A DNA stretch of 64,000 bases, taken from assembly GCF_000400465.1 (NCBI RefSeq), contig NW_008806284.1:62001-126000 (forward strand), read 5' to 3'. Positions 24,580 to 35,410 of the stretch are shown here, in pieces. A model generated the notes under the pieces. It saw only the letters and a program-made list of their open reading frames with translations. It did not search any database and had not been told where the DNA came from. Within the stretch, counting starts at the first letter, position 1; the number at the start of each line of letters is the position of its first letter. Both the position numbers and the translations under genes were made by a program. The DNA comes from Wallemia ichthyophaga EXF-994. Its lineage: Eukaryota; Basidiomycota; Wallemiomycetes; Wallemiales; Wallemiaceae.

Positions 24580-25512
24580 ATGCACCACCTCCCAGATTTA
24601 GCTCAATTTAAGAAATTACTTGATAAATTTGATACTTTCTTATTCGATTGCGATGGTGTCCTTTGGAGGGTTGGTAGTGTGCTCTAGGTCTACGTCACTC
24701 ACTCTACAACTCAGGGGAATGAACTTATCCCAGGAAGTAAAGAATTCGTTGATAAGATTAGAAAAGCCGGAAAGGATGTCATCTTTGTTACAAATAACGC
24801 TTCAAACAGTCGTAATCAATATAAGCAAAAATTTGATCAACTTGGTTTTAAAGTTGATGTTGATGAGATATTTAGCAGTGCATACGCATCTGCTGTCTAT
24901 CTCAAATACAATCTAAAGTTCCCTTCCGATAAGAAGGTTTTCGTCGTTGGTATGTCTGGATTAGAGGAGGAATTAGATAGCGAAGGTATAAAGCGTATTG
25001 GTGGCACTGATCCAGCCTACAATAAACTCGCGCCTCATGTCAACTTTAAAGAGATTAAACAGAACCTCGATAAGGATGTTGGTGCTGTTATCGCTGGTTT
25101 TGATATCATGCTCAACTATACAAAGTTATCTTACGCGCACTCATACCTCACCAGCCCAGAGCATGATGTTAAGTTTATCTTCACTAATGATGATTCCACG
25201 TTCCCTCAAGCGTGTGGAGTGTTCCCTGGTAGCGGTGCAATGAGCTCACCTTTGGCAGTGTCTTCTAAGCGCACTCCAATCGTCGTTGGTAAACCTAATG
25301 CACCAATGCTTGAGTGTATTCTCAAGAAGAAGCAACTTAAACCAGAGCGAACACTGATGATTGGTGATAGATTGAATACTGATATTGCTTTTGGGCAGCA
25401 TGGTAACGTCAAGACAATGTTAGTACTCTCTGGGGTTTGCAAGAAAGAAGATATAATTGGTGAGGGTATATACCCAGATTACATAGCACATTCACTTGGA
25501 CATATACATTAA
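24580..25512 (+). CDS. PHO13: HAD-family p-nitrophenylphosphatase / 2-phosphoglycolate phosphatase
   Basis: Pho13-type HAD phosphatases hydrolyse 2-phosphoglycolate and related damaged metabolites. HAD motif 1 is FLFDCDGVLW (nucleophile Asp). Motif 2 is FVTNNAS. Motif 3 is VGKPNAPM, and motif 4 is MIGDRLNTDI. Exon 1 (24580-24669) and exon 2 (24715-25512) flank a 45-nt intron (GTTGGT...TCAG) that falls just after the nucleophile motif. The protein is 295 residues, about the yeast length. The ATG is only 42 bp from the divergent EBP2 ATG, so the two genes must share a very short promoter. Confidence 0.94.
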
Positions 25513-25729
25513 TTGTTGTGTTAAAATACATAAACACCTGAATGAAATTAGAATTGATATATCACCAGTAAAAGACCCCTCTTGAAAGATAACGCAGTTT
25601 TTGTAGTGATCATATTACGCATGCGGCTCTTATTCAAAGCTGGGCAGCTTCACACGTGTTGTTGTAAATTTTCAATCACCGGGGTCTTGTTGAGGATGGC
25701 TTACCTGTTGGCGTTGTAGGCGCTGAGGT

Positions 25730-26984
25730 ATGTCTATCTGGTTGGAATACCTCAACGCCTTGTCTTTGCATTTGTCTGATTCATTCCTCAACGTAAGTAA
25801 ATCACCCGCAGACGTCCAGACATCCGAAGAAATTCCTCAAATTAAAAATCTCAGTGTGACAAAAAAACTGAAATACGTAGCGCTGACGTTGGACACTACG
25901 CTTATGATAAAAAAGAGACAAGAAGAGGATACTAGTAGCACTAGTGGGAGTACTAGTGGGAGTACTAGTGGGAGCAGCAGCAGCACTAGCAGTAGCAGCA
26001 GTTCAACCACATCATCATCGTCTTCGTCGAGCAGCTCTTCGAGTGCTTCGCCAACAAGCAACACTCCTAGCAGCTCTAGCAGGTACGTGTGGATACCCCG
26101 TACACTTAGTTCCTGATTGACATCACTAGTGATTCCAATAGCCCAACCCGCACATCCAATGATAGCAGCAGCAGCAGCAGCAGTATTGATAGTAGTAGCA
26201 GCCAGAGCAACACCACCACCAATTCAGATAGTACTGCATCATCCACTCCAAATCCCACCACCTCAATTGTTACAGTAACGCTCTCAAACGGTGGGCAAAT
26301 ATTTATTATGAGATAACAAGTTATAACACAAGCAGGTTCATCAACAACATCCGCAACCACCATCGGTGGTACCACTGGCTCTGCTTCCGACAGCGGCCAG
26401 GATATTGGTGCGATTGTTGGCGGTGTGAGTGGATTTCTCATTGAAACATCGAAATCCTACTAAACTGCTTTTAGAGCGTCGGTGGTGGTATAGGTGCCAT
26501 CCTTATCCTCGTAGCTGCCATCTTCTTCTTTCGTCGCCGTGTCGCCAAGAAGAAGCACGACGAGTATGACGGTGATATCTTTGATCCTCAGCGCTTCAGG
26601 CCGGATAATGAGGACGAATTTGGTATTGATGGTGCTCCAACGCCCTACACGCAGCAGCCAGCGAGTGTGACTGCGGGGAGTGGTAGTGGGAGTGGGAATG
26701 TACCGGGGAATGTACCGGGAATGACAGGCATTGGTGCAGCCGCGGGAGGTGCGGCATCGATACCAAACTCATCAACCCATCAACCCTCCAACCCCTCCTC
26801 AAATGCTGCTGCTGCTGCTGGTATCAAAACTCGCCCACTTCCCACCTCTAAACCAAGCCAGGTCAACGTACACACAGACGCTGGTCGATACAACGTCAAC
26901 AACGGCGATGACAATCCAGCTAATCTCCACTCAGATATACCCCCGACTTACGACTCTATTCACGTATATCCAGATAACGCTTGA
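25730..26984 (+). CDS. Ser/Thr-rich single-pass surface protein (Mid2/SKG6-like architecture), 5' end uncertain
   Basis: The product has a long Ser/Thr ectodomain encoded by degenerate AGT/AGC/TCG repeats. A Gly-rich transmembrane segment follows (GSVGGGIGAILILVAAIFFF), with a basic stop-transfer RRRVAKKK and a cytoplasmic tail ending PPTYDSIHVYPDNA. This layout is typical of fungal cell-wall sensors or SKG6-type membrane proteins. Exons are 25730?-26082, 26130-26290, 26336-26424 and 26475-26984, with introns of 45-50 nt. The ATG at 25730 does not give a convincing signal peptide, so an upstream exon may be missing. A KKR tripeptide at the start of the Ser-rich part could be a Kex2-type site. 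Function is unknown. Confidence 0.7.
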
Positions 26985-27073
26985 TGACCATGTGAATATT
27001 TATTTATTATTTAACATTTCCTTGTATCGACCCATTTATGATTGTTTGTTTGCTTGTATGAATTAACTCAGTT

Positions 27074-27162
27074 GGCGAAGTAGTGTAATGGAATTAGCAC
27101 GTATTGTTCGGGTGAGGAGCGTCTGCATCAATATAGTCTGGGTTCAATTCCCAGCTTCGCCC
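27074..27162 (+). tRNA. tRNA-Pro (CGG) with a 15-nt intron
   Basis: The acceptor stem GGCGAAG (27074-27080) pairs with CTTCGCC (27155-27161). The D stem is GTGT/GCAC, the anticodon stem TATTG/CAATA, and the T arm CTGGG-TTCAATT-CCCAG. The anticodon loop reads TTCGGG-T once 15 nt (TGAGGAGCGTCTGCA) are removed after position 37. This gives anticodon CGG, with U33 and G37 as expected for proline. A T-run for Pol III termination lies just downstream near 27174. The intron sits at the canonical place. Confidence 0.9.
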
Positions 27163-27200
27163 CTAAATAATCATTTTTACGACAACCTCACCTCTCACAC

Positions 27201-28489
27201 ATGTACGTCAATGTACGCCGACTATCAAATGCCTACAAATTTCGCAACTCGCTTGGTGTGTGGTGGTGTTATTTAGGCGGCTGAGCTGAGTAATTAAACC
27301 CAAACAGGCACGGGCTCTTTCGCAGTCGAGCCACCTAAAGCGGTAGGTATGGCCATGAGCAGAGGTCAGCGGCTATATCAAGAGGACAGCGTGTCTGCCA
27401 AAGTGCTCAACCTGCCCATCACTCCCCACACACTTGACTCTCAATGCGCCTACTTCGGCATATTCGACGGACACGGTGGTGATTACGTTTCCCGCTATCT
27501 CCGCGATAGTCTGCCAGGAGTCATTGAAAGAATAACCACGCGTGACTGGAACCTTATCGACTATTTCAGAGTCTACGGTAGGCGTTGGCGTTGGCGGTTA
27601 ACGTGGTCTATCACTCACAACGTCACGACGTCATCCAGGCAACTATTTCCCTCAAGAGGAATTGGACGCAGAGAGTGCTACGAGAGATTCTCACTCTCAT
27701 CTTAGTCTCCACGATAGACTCAAACTGGCTTTTTTGAAGGTGGGCATGGTGTTGCGATCCAAGACACCGCTCACACACTCCTCACAGGCAGACAAGAGGA
27801 CAATCACCGATGCGCAGAACCGCGGCTACCTGTGCGGATCGACTGCCTCAGTTTTGTTGCTGCACAGTCTCGATGATCCACCCTCGCCGTACGCATTCAG
27901 TCGTCGTCTGCAGCTCACAACGGCGCACTGCGGCGACACGTGCGTGGTGCTCGTGAAAGCGCACGCTGGCAAAGCCCACCGCCTCACGCTCGACGACCAT
28001 GCCGACAACGTCGGTGAGATGGAGCGATTGAAATCCTTCCACGGCGCACTCGTGCAGGACTCTTACGGCGAATCCCTTTTTCTTGGCCAGCTCGCCAACA
28101 CGCGCAGTATCGGCGATGCCAAATATAAAAGCTGGGGCGTCACGCCCGAGCCCCATACCCAGAGTGTGGAGGTAGATGGAGATGCTTATAGCATGGCTAT
28201 CCTTCTCAGTGATGGTGTCACTGGCGTCGTTGGTGTGCAGGAGGCGGCTGATGTCGCTTCGAGCAAGTTTGGCCAGTCTTTGCAGTTCGGTAGAGCCGCT
28301 CAGGCAGCCGCGCAGGCTGTCGTCGATTTCGCTATCGATGTTGGCGCTGATGATAACTGCTCCGCTGTCGTTGTTCCGCTTCCAGGTTTCGCTAATGCTG
28401 GTAAAGGTAGAGATAGGACCCGCGATTTGCGCGATTATCGATTGCAGGTTGCCAACGACCCTAGCAACGTCAGACAGAAGAGGCAGTGA
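27201..28489 (+). CDS. PP2C-family protein phosphatase
   Basis: This is a metal-dependent Ser/Thr phosphatase of the PPM/PP2C family. Motifs in order are RLYQEDS, FGIFDGHGGD (metal ligands), CGSTASVLLL, HCGDTCVVLV, NTRSIGD, LLSDGVTG and GADDNCSAVVV. Exons are 27201-27255, 27308-27577 and 27639-28489, separated by introns of 52 nt (GTGTGT...ACAG) and 61 nt (GTAGGC...CCAG). The second junction restores GNYFPQEELD. The N-terminus (MYVNVRRLSNAYKFRNSL) is basic and could be a mitochondrial presequence, as in some fungal PP2C enzymes. Length is 391 residues. The start lies 39 bp beyond the tRNA gene. Confidence 0.88.
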
Positions 28490-28621
28490 TGGGGTGGGGT
28501 GGTGGTGGGTCTGAGCCTGCTGCTATGAGCAATGCTATGCCTTCCACGCTAATATAACGACGATGTAATTATTCTATGTATTCTATCCATTATACCACCT
28601 CCTTCCTTTCCAACTACACGC

Positions 28622-31200
28622 TCATCCACCCCGACTGTCGCGCCACGTCTCGTATGCTGTGAGCATCTCTTGCGTGATGCGCCGACGCACGTTCCAGCAA
28701 GCCTGCACAAAGTGCTCCTTGCGTACATAAGCAGCGTGGAGATCCTGCTGCATTGCGCGCATCGCTGCATCTTGACAGACGCTGACTATCTCAGCACCAC
28801 TGCATCCCTGTGTCTGTATGGGGTGTTAGAATACCCCACTCAACGAGACAACCACCAACCATAACAGCCAACTCGTCAACATTCACACCCTCTTCCACTG
28901 CCATCTTGCTCAGTCGTATACTGAACAGCTCCCTGCGCGCTTCCAGCTCAGGTGGGCCGACGTAGCTGTGATTGTTTTTGTTAGTCTTTTGCTCGCAGAG
29001 GAGGGAGGAGAAAGGTGAGTGGATGCTACTCACATAATACGGTCAAGCCTTCCTGGACGCATGAGGGCGGAATCCTGTCGAGCAAATGAGTGAGTGAGCA
29101 AGTAAACAAACAAGTTGTTTATGCGTGCGCAATGCAATCACTCCGTCAGACTTACGATGACTTGTGGTTTATTCGTAGCAGCTAGAACAGTGACACCATT
29201 GAGTTCCTCTATGCCGTCCATCTGGTCATTGCGCGCGTCAGTCGGGTGTCTAAAGCTGACTACAATGTGCTATAAACCCACCTCATTGAGCATGCTTGCT
29301 ACCATGCCCGACGTTGTAGATGTGTTGTCATCACGCGCAGCTGCAATGCTGTCCATTTCATCCTGTCAGTGAGTGGTTGAGATGTGTAAGAGGTGAGAGA
29401 ATGGAGTTAAAGTGACGCACAAAAAAGATTATTGACGGCGCGGCTGCGCGGGCTTTGGCAAAAATATCACGAATAGCTTTCTCAGACCCGCCAACGAATT
29501 TGTCAAGCAGCTGTGTAGTATTAGCCATACCGACAACACCTCCACACGCATGTCATACTCACCTCTGGTCCCTTAACAGCGAGAAAATTGATTCCGCTTT
29601 CCCCCGCGAGAGCCTTTGCAGCGAGAGTTTTACTACACCCCGGTGGACCGTAGAGCAGCACGCCTCTGGGCGGTGTGAGGCCGAGGCGAGAGAAAGTATT
29701 TGCGTGGCTGAGTGGCCACATGACACTCTGCGTCAGCTGCTTCTTGACCTCTTCCTGTCCTGCTATATCACCGAAGCGAATCTCGGGGATGGTGAGCTGC
29801 ACGGATCGCAGAGCGGACGGGCGGATATGAGGAAGGCTATCGAGGAGATCCGTGTGTGTGAGATACGCCGATTGCTTACCTAAGATAGCACGCTTGATTG
29901 CAGTAGTAGATGCAGCGCGCACGAGAGATGCGAGATCCGCTCCAACAAATCCATGCGTCTTGCTTGCGACCGAGCGCAGATGCGTGTCGGAGGTTTGTGT
30001 GGGCATGTGTGCGAGCAGGTTGTGCAGAATCTCTAATCGCTGCGTCGAGTCAGGGATTCCCACTTCTATCTCCCGGTCGAGTCTACCGGGTCTGCGCAGC
30101 GCATCGTCGAGCGCATTCGGCCTGTTGGTAGTGCCTATCAGGAACACCTTGGCGTGGGCGGCGTCATTGCTTTTATTCATCCCGTCTAGCTCTGTCAGGA
30201 GAGTCGCTACTACCCGCTTCTCCACCTCGCCCGTGCTGCCGTCGCCATCGCGCGATGGACACAGCGTGTCGAGCTCGTCTATCACTACTATCACGCCCGC
30301 CTCATCAAGCGAACGCGCGTGTTGAAATACACGCCGCAAATTGTCCTCTGTCTCGCCGTGGTACGCGGATGACAGCTCAGGCCCGTTGACTAGTAAAATC
30401 GGCAGCTGCAGAAGCGTCGCGGCAGATCGAGCGAGCAGCGTCTTACCGGTTCCTGGAGGGCCGTGGAGGAGGAGACCTTTGGGCGGAGAGATTGCAAATT
30501 GGTTGAAAAGGTCTGGGTGCTTGAGGGGGAGACCTATGAGGTCAGATATCTCGCCAATTTGGCGTGATAGACCGCCTATAACAGGAGGATCCGAGGAAGG
30601 ACGAATCAAAGTTGCTTGTGATGTAACCGCTTCACGTTTGTCGGATTGGGTGGACAAATTGATGGCGGTTGTCGGGGTGACTTGATAGACAGCGTGTGTG
30701 TCATCGAGGGAGAGGTGTTGGAGAGATAGAGAAGGGCTTATATCTTGTATGGTTAGGTGATTGAGCTTGGATTTGAAGTGGAGTGACACCACCAAACCGG
30801 ATTTAACGAATTGGAGCTGAGTAACGTAATCACGCACGAGAGCGCTGAGAAGACGCGTCTGTCTATCGTCGAGAGGGAGATTAGTGAGGATAGAGAGTGA
30901 ATCGATTTCGATGAAATTTAGATGGCTGAGATCGGGGGAGAAGGAGGCATCGACGGTGCCATCTACGCTGCCATTAACACTCCCGGACAACTGGTTAAAC
31001 AGAGGAAAATGAACACCAATTTGATCCGATTCGATAGATGTATTCCCGGGCCAAGCGGTACCTATCACGAAGCGATCACCGGCGGAAACTCGGACAAGTT
31101 GGGAGATGGATAGGCGAGAGTCGCGGAGAATACTATTGTGTAGATAGACACGCTTGAGGTGTTTGGTGGTTGGAGGAGTACCGAGGTTTACAAGGATCAT
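28622..31200 (-). CDS. AFG2: AAA ATPase Afg2/Drg1 (SPATA5-type), 60S maturation
   Basis: Drg1 is a double-AAA ATPase that strips Rlp24 from cytoplasmic pre-60S particles. D1 has [17 protein letters not shown] and [14 protein letters not shown]2 has YGPPGCSKT, the hallmark Cys-Ser variant of this family, and [11 protein letters not shown]. Seven exons are supported: 29563-31200, 29421-29510, 29282-29362, 29156-29221, 29034-29074, 28860-28965 and 28622-28813. All six introns (46-81 nt) lie in the last third and rebuild [22 protein letters not shown] and [12 protein letters not shown]. The final intron's first acceptor (CATACAG) gives the better MTQGCSGAE. Length is 737 residues. Unspliced, the frame stops early in D2. 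Confidence 0.95.
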
Positions 31201-31402
31201 GGGAGTGGGGGAGAGAGAGTATGGAAATACAGAAATAATAAATAAGGTATAAACATAATAATAGTTATACATATTTATCGATTATGTCACAATTGATTCA
31301 TTTCGTTCGTAGATATCGTCATCGGGTCACGTGAAACCTCGGCGGAACCATAAATTAAGCGATGTATTCCGACTCGACATTCCTTGTAGAAACACAATCA
31401 AA

Positions 31403-31858
31403 ATGAGCCACAATTTGGAAGTGAGTTGGATGTTTGCGGGTGGATACACGCTTACAGGGTTCATAGCACAACAACCACAACATTCTCGCTGAAGCTGACC
31501 AACTCGCAAAGGGAGTGGGTTCCAATGGGTTATGCAGCCACAGCCACCCACTAACACCCTTATAGCCACGCTTTGACAACAATTCACTCACTCAACTTGA
31601 ATCACTCGCTGTATGTTGTAATCAGTCACTCTTCTCACGCTAACAATCAAATTAGAACGAAAGAGCTAATTTAGTGCACATGCACAGGAAGCTTGATGAG
31701 AATACTGAAGAGGATGTCACTAGCGTGGGTTTCCTTGTTTTGCCCTTTCAATCCCACTCAAACTGATCAAACAGGTCCACCTCTACGGTCAACGCGCTCG
31801 TGGTTTATCAATTGGGCACGAATATATCCACCGTCAATCCATCTCAAATGATAACTAA
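31403..31858 (+). CDS. Five-exon small gene, 87 residues, unknown function
   Basis: Five short exons (31403-31420, 31467-31514, 31566-31610, 31656-31724, 31775-31858) are separated by four introns of 45-51 nt. Each intron has GT-AG ends, and several have strong CTAAC-type branch sites. Every intron is phase 0, and the joined frame runs from ATG to TAA. The product is polar and probably helical: it begins MSHNLEHNNHNILAEADQLA, continues LESLANERANLVHMHRKLDE, and ends HRQSISNDN. No exon alone looks like a gene. I do not recognise the family; a small coiled-coil subunit of a larger complex is plausible. Confidence 0.72.
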
Positions 31859-32008
31859 CTTTATGTAATCACCACTGTATATTTAACCCAGCGATGAATA
31901 TTTTCACCTTTTATAAGAAAATCTTCATTTAAAGTTGTCAAACATTGTTAAGGTTATCAAAATCTGTCAATATACGCACTACAATAATAACAGTTTATTT
32001 AACCTTGC

Positions 32009-32518
32009 TTAGAACTTTGCGAAAGCCTTAGCAGCAGCCTTGTTCTTGATGACACGGAGGACGTTGAATCTAACAGTCTTTGAGAGTGGACGGCATTGGC
32101 CAACGACGACCGAGTCACCTGCTTCAATACGGAATGCAGGTGATGCGTGCACTGGGAGGTTCTTGTGACGCTTCTCGTATCTGTTGTACTTTGGTACGTA
32201 GTGGAGGTATTCTCTTCTAATGACAATAGTACGTGTCATCTTGGTAGAGACAACCTTTCCAGTCAAGATACGTCCTCTGATTGAAACTTCACCGGTCCAT
32301 GGGCACTTCTTGTCGATGTAAGTTCCAGTGATAGCATCTTGAGGCGTCTTGAAGCCTAAGCCGACGTCCTTGTACCAACGACGGTCCTTGGTAACCTTCT
32401 TGTTACCGCGGGTCTTTGAGTTTTGGAAGATAGGTTGCTGTATCCCATGTCAGCTGCGTTTCCTCATCCCCTATTCCTCTCCTACCTTTGGGAAAGTCTT
32501 GAGATTTTGTGCCTCCAT
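32009..32518 (-). CDS. RPS11: 40S ribosomal protein uS17 (S11)
   Basis: This is small-subunit ribosomal protein uS17. Typical segments are [52 protein letters not shown] and [15 protein letters not shown]. Exon 1 (32486-32518) encodes [11 protein letters not shown] and exon 2 (32009-32437) the rest, with a 48-nt intron (GTAGGA...ACAG). Length is 153 residues, near the family norm. A further 44-nt intron at 32553-32596 (GTGAGC, GCTGAC branch, TCAG) probably lies in the 5' leader. Confidence 0.96.
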
Positions 32519-32715
32519 CACGCCTATCAACTCTTTGCGACTTAGCGACTGCCTGAGAAGAAGAAACGATGGTCAGCACTCAGATTTTACGCTCACAATC
32601 AAAAATTCAATTCGACTTTATTTCTCAATATTTCTTTTTTCTCGTTGCTGCTCGTTACAATTATTCTTTTATTTCTTCTTCTTTCCTCTTTTATTCGCCT
32701 TGATTGCTTGCCTTT

Positions 32716-35227
32716 CTAATCATTCACCCAAACGCTATTCGAGCACGCAACTAAATGATTGAACGCATCATCTCGTCTAGCTACGTTTGTTAGTCTCATC
32801 ACCTTGATTTCTTCCCCTTCTTCCCAGCTCACTTCAAGTCCACTCGACACCTCCACACCCACTCTTAGACTGCTGTGCTTGCTAATCCCAACCAGCGCAT
32901 CCAGCCCTACCACCACATTCGGTCCCTTGAATGGTTTGAATGTTAGCTCACTTGAGCTGAGTACGAGTGTACCTGGTGAGCTCTTTAGTATCCCAAAGTG
33001 ACTCGATTTCAGCGGTAGATAGGCTAAGCGTGAAGGTTCCAATCCAATGCTGCGTTTTGTTGTCATCACAGAGCTATTATCTTCATCGTTTTCATTATCG
33101 TTGCCCGTCAGTAATCGTGTTGTGCGCTCCGAATCACCATCGTTGCGACTAGCCCAGACTTCTCTAGCTTGACGCACAAACACACCTTTGTCGCCATTCA
33201 CGACTTGGCTCAGCATGTCTGTACCACGCTCCGCTGCTTTTCCACCTTGCTTGAGGGACGATGCTAAACGAGACCATTTGCTGCCCTTCTTTGGACTCTT
33301 CACCTGAGCATCTGCGTTTGCATCTGCATCTACATCGCTATCACCATCCCCTGATGCAGCAGTATTGTTCTCTTTGTCGTCGCCTTTGTCACTTTCTTGG
33401 GTGATGCTCAGATCAGCTGTGCTCTTCTTCGCCTTCTCCTTCTCCTTCTCCGCCTTGTCTTTCTTACTGTTGCTCTTGGCGAATGGATCGACGAGAACAG
33501 GTAGAGGCTCATTTCTGCGTACTCGCTCACGCATCACGCTCAATGCATACTGTGCATCTGTTGGCACTTCGGGTATGTTCCACGCCATGCGTCTGTAGCG
33601 AGGGTAGTGAATCGTAATGGGTATACCGACGAGAACGAGCAATCCAAGTCCTGCCAATGCGCCTCTAACCAATGCTGCGTGTGATATAAACTGCAATCCA
33701 ACGATTGCGGGTAATAGAGCTCTCAAGACAAAGTTGCGACTAGCTTTTGGGTTTCTCCAGAGGTATAAACTGTGAGTGACATGTGAGTTTATCTTTCGTC
33801 ACATGCTTCAGATCAACTACACTCACTTTTTCATCTTTTCCACAAAATCGGCTAGGTCTCCAGTCACTAATTGAATTTCACGTCCGTGGGACTGCGTGAT
33901 AGCTTTGTAGGCTTCTTTCATATTTTTCTCGCGCTTGCCTGGAGCGTTTGTACCTTCTGCGCTCAGACCGTACTCTTCCTCGAGTTCGACTATCTCTCGC
34001 GCGCGCTCGTGTTCATCCTTTCGACTGGCCAGCTGGGAGGAGGAGGTTGGGGGAAAGATTCTCCTCGCCACGAGCGCAATCAGCGCACCGCCGAGCGCAA
34101 CATTCAGCAGCATATCGGACATGACGAGGATGAGGTACACAACCAACACTGCAAATGTCACAGCACGGTTCTTCCACATAACTACATCACCAAAGCATTT
34201 CATACCTTCCGCGACAGCGTTACCGGAGAGATTGACATACAGACGCTCGACATTCGACACAAGCTTGGCGTATCTGAACTTTTGGTGTGGGTTCTGATCC
34301 AGCTCGACCGGAAGGTATTGCTCAGCCTTGAAGAGAAACCAGGCTAGGCCGTAGGCGAGGTAGTCTACGCGTTGCTGTGGGTTTTTTTCATCTTCATTTT
34401 CGTCTGCGTCCGTGTCTTGGTTTTGGTCTTGGTCTTTCTCTTTCTCTTTCTGTGTGTCCTCCTTCTCACCCTGCACATCAACCAAGTTGGTGGTGCTGTG
34501 CGAGTAGACATCTGCGCTGGACCACGCACCCTCCTCGTGGTCAGCACCGTCGCGCGTCTCGTGGTTAATATCATCCACAAACCCGTCATTCGCTGCCTTG
34601 TCCTCGTACTGCTTCCTCTCAACTTCCACATCTGCTTCTTCCTTACGCTTTGCTGCTGCTAATGTCCTCTCCTTGAGCAGCTGTGCTTCAGTCTTGTACG
34701 CGTAGTCACTCAACTTGGGTGCGTCCGTGTACGATTTGTACGCCTCGCTCGAGCTGTATGCCGCTGAGACGGAGCTGATATGTCTGCCGAAGAAGGTGAG
34801 GTAGTTAGCGATAAAGTAGTCATCGATGTTTTTATCGGCTGTTTGCGTCATCGAGGGTGATGTTGTGGATGCCGTGGATGTCGCTGGTGCTGGTGCGTTG
34901 GACTGTCTAGCGGCGACATTTTGGTGGAGACGGGGAGCAGATTGCTTAGATGCTACGGAGTGCACGGACTTTCCACCGCTCTCAGCCTTGTCTTGTGATG
35001 ATGATGCCGTTTTCGATGGAGGCGCTACGTACGAGCCTGGGGCTTGGGTGGATGAGCTCATAGAAGCTTCATAATTGCTATCTCCGTCGTATTCCTGCTT
35101 TGAGAGCTGCAAAGCTGTTTGGAGCTGTGGATGGTGAGATTTGGAGATATGGGGAGCCAGCAAAGCATACATCGTCGTCTTGCTGTTGTAGAGAGTCTCT
35201 TGAGGGCAATGGAGGCTTATCTGACAT
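32716..35227 (-). CDS. Large fungal membrane protein (DUF3292-like)
   Basis: The 802-residue product has a Ser/Thr-rich N-terminus, a charged middle part (Lys/Asp/Glu/Gln runs), two hydrophobic regions (about AVLVVYLILVMSDMLLNVAL and ALAGLGLLVLVGIPITI) and a globular C-terminus with PH/GRAM-like strands (GTLVLSSSELTFKPF). Exons are 35171-35227, 33827-35124 and 32716-33769, with introns of 46 and 57 nt. The first join gives MSDKPPLPSRDSLQQQDDD-LQTALQ. The second joins FVEKMKN to LYLWRNPKASRNFVLRA between the two membrane regions. I assign it tentatively to the DUF3292 class of fungal proteins. Its function is unknown. Confidence 0.75.
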
Positions 35228-35410
35228 GGCAGTTTGTAAGAAACGAATGAAAGAGATGTGCAGATACAGCAGCGATACACGACCCACACAACTCGTTGTT
35301 ACCAAATAAATGATAAAAATGATATATTTTATTATTTATAGAAATCCTCCACAAAACACAAAAAAACCCTTTATCCCCGACAATCACTGCTTGTGCGTTC
35401 TTTGTATCGC

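Noticed and set aside
27088-27276. 62-codon ORF over the tRNA region
   Set aside because: It overlaps the tRNA-Pro gene, which has full cloverleaf support, and the start of the PP2C gene.
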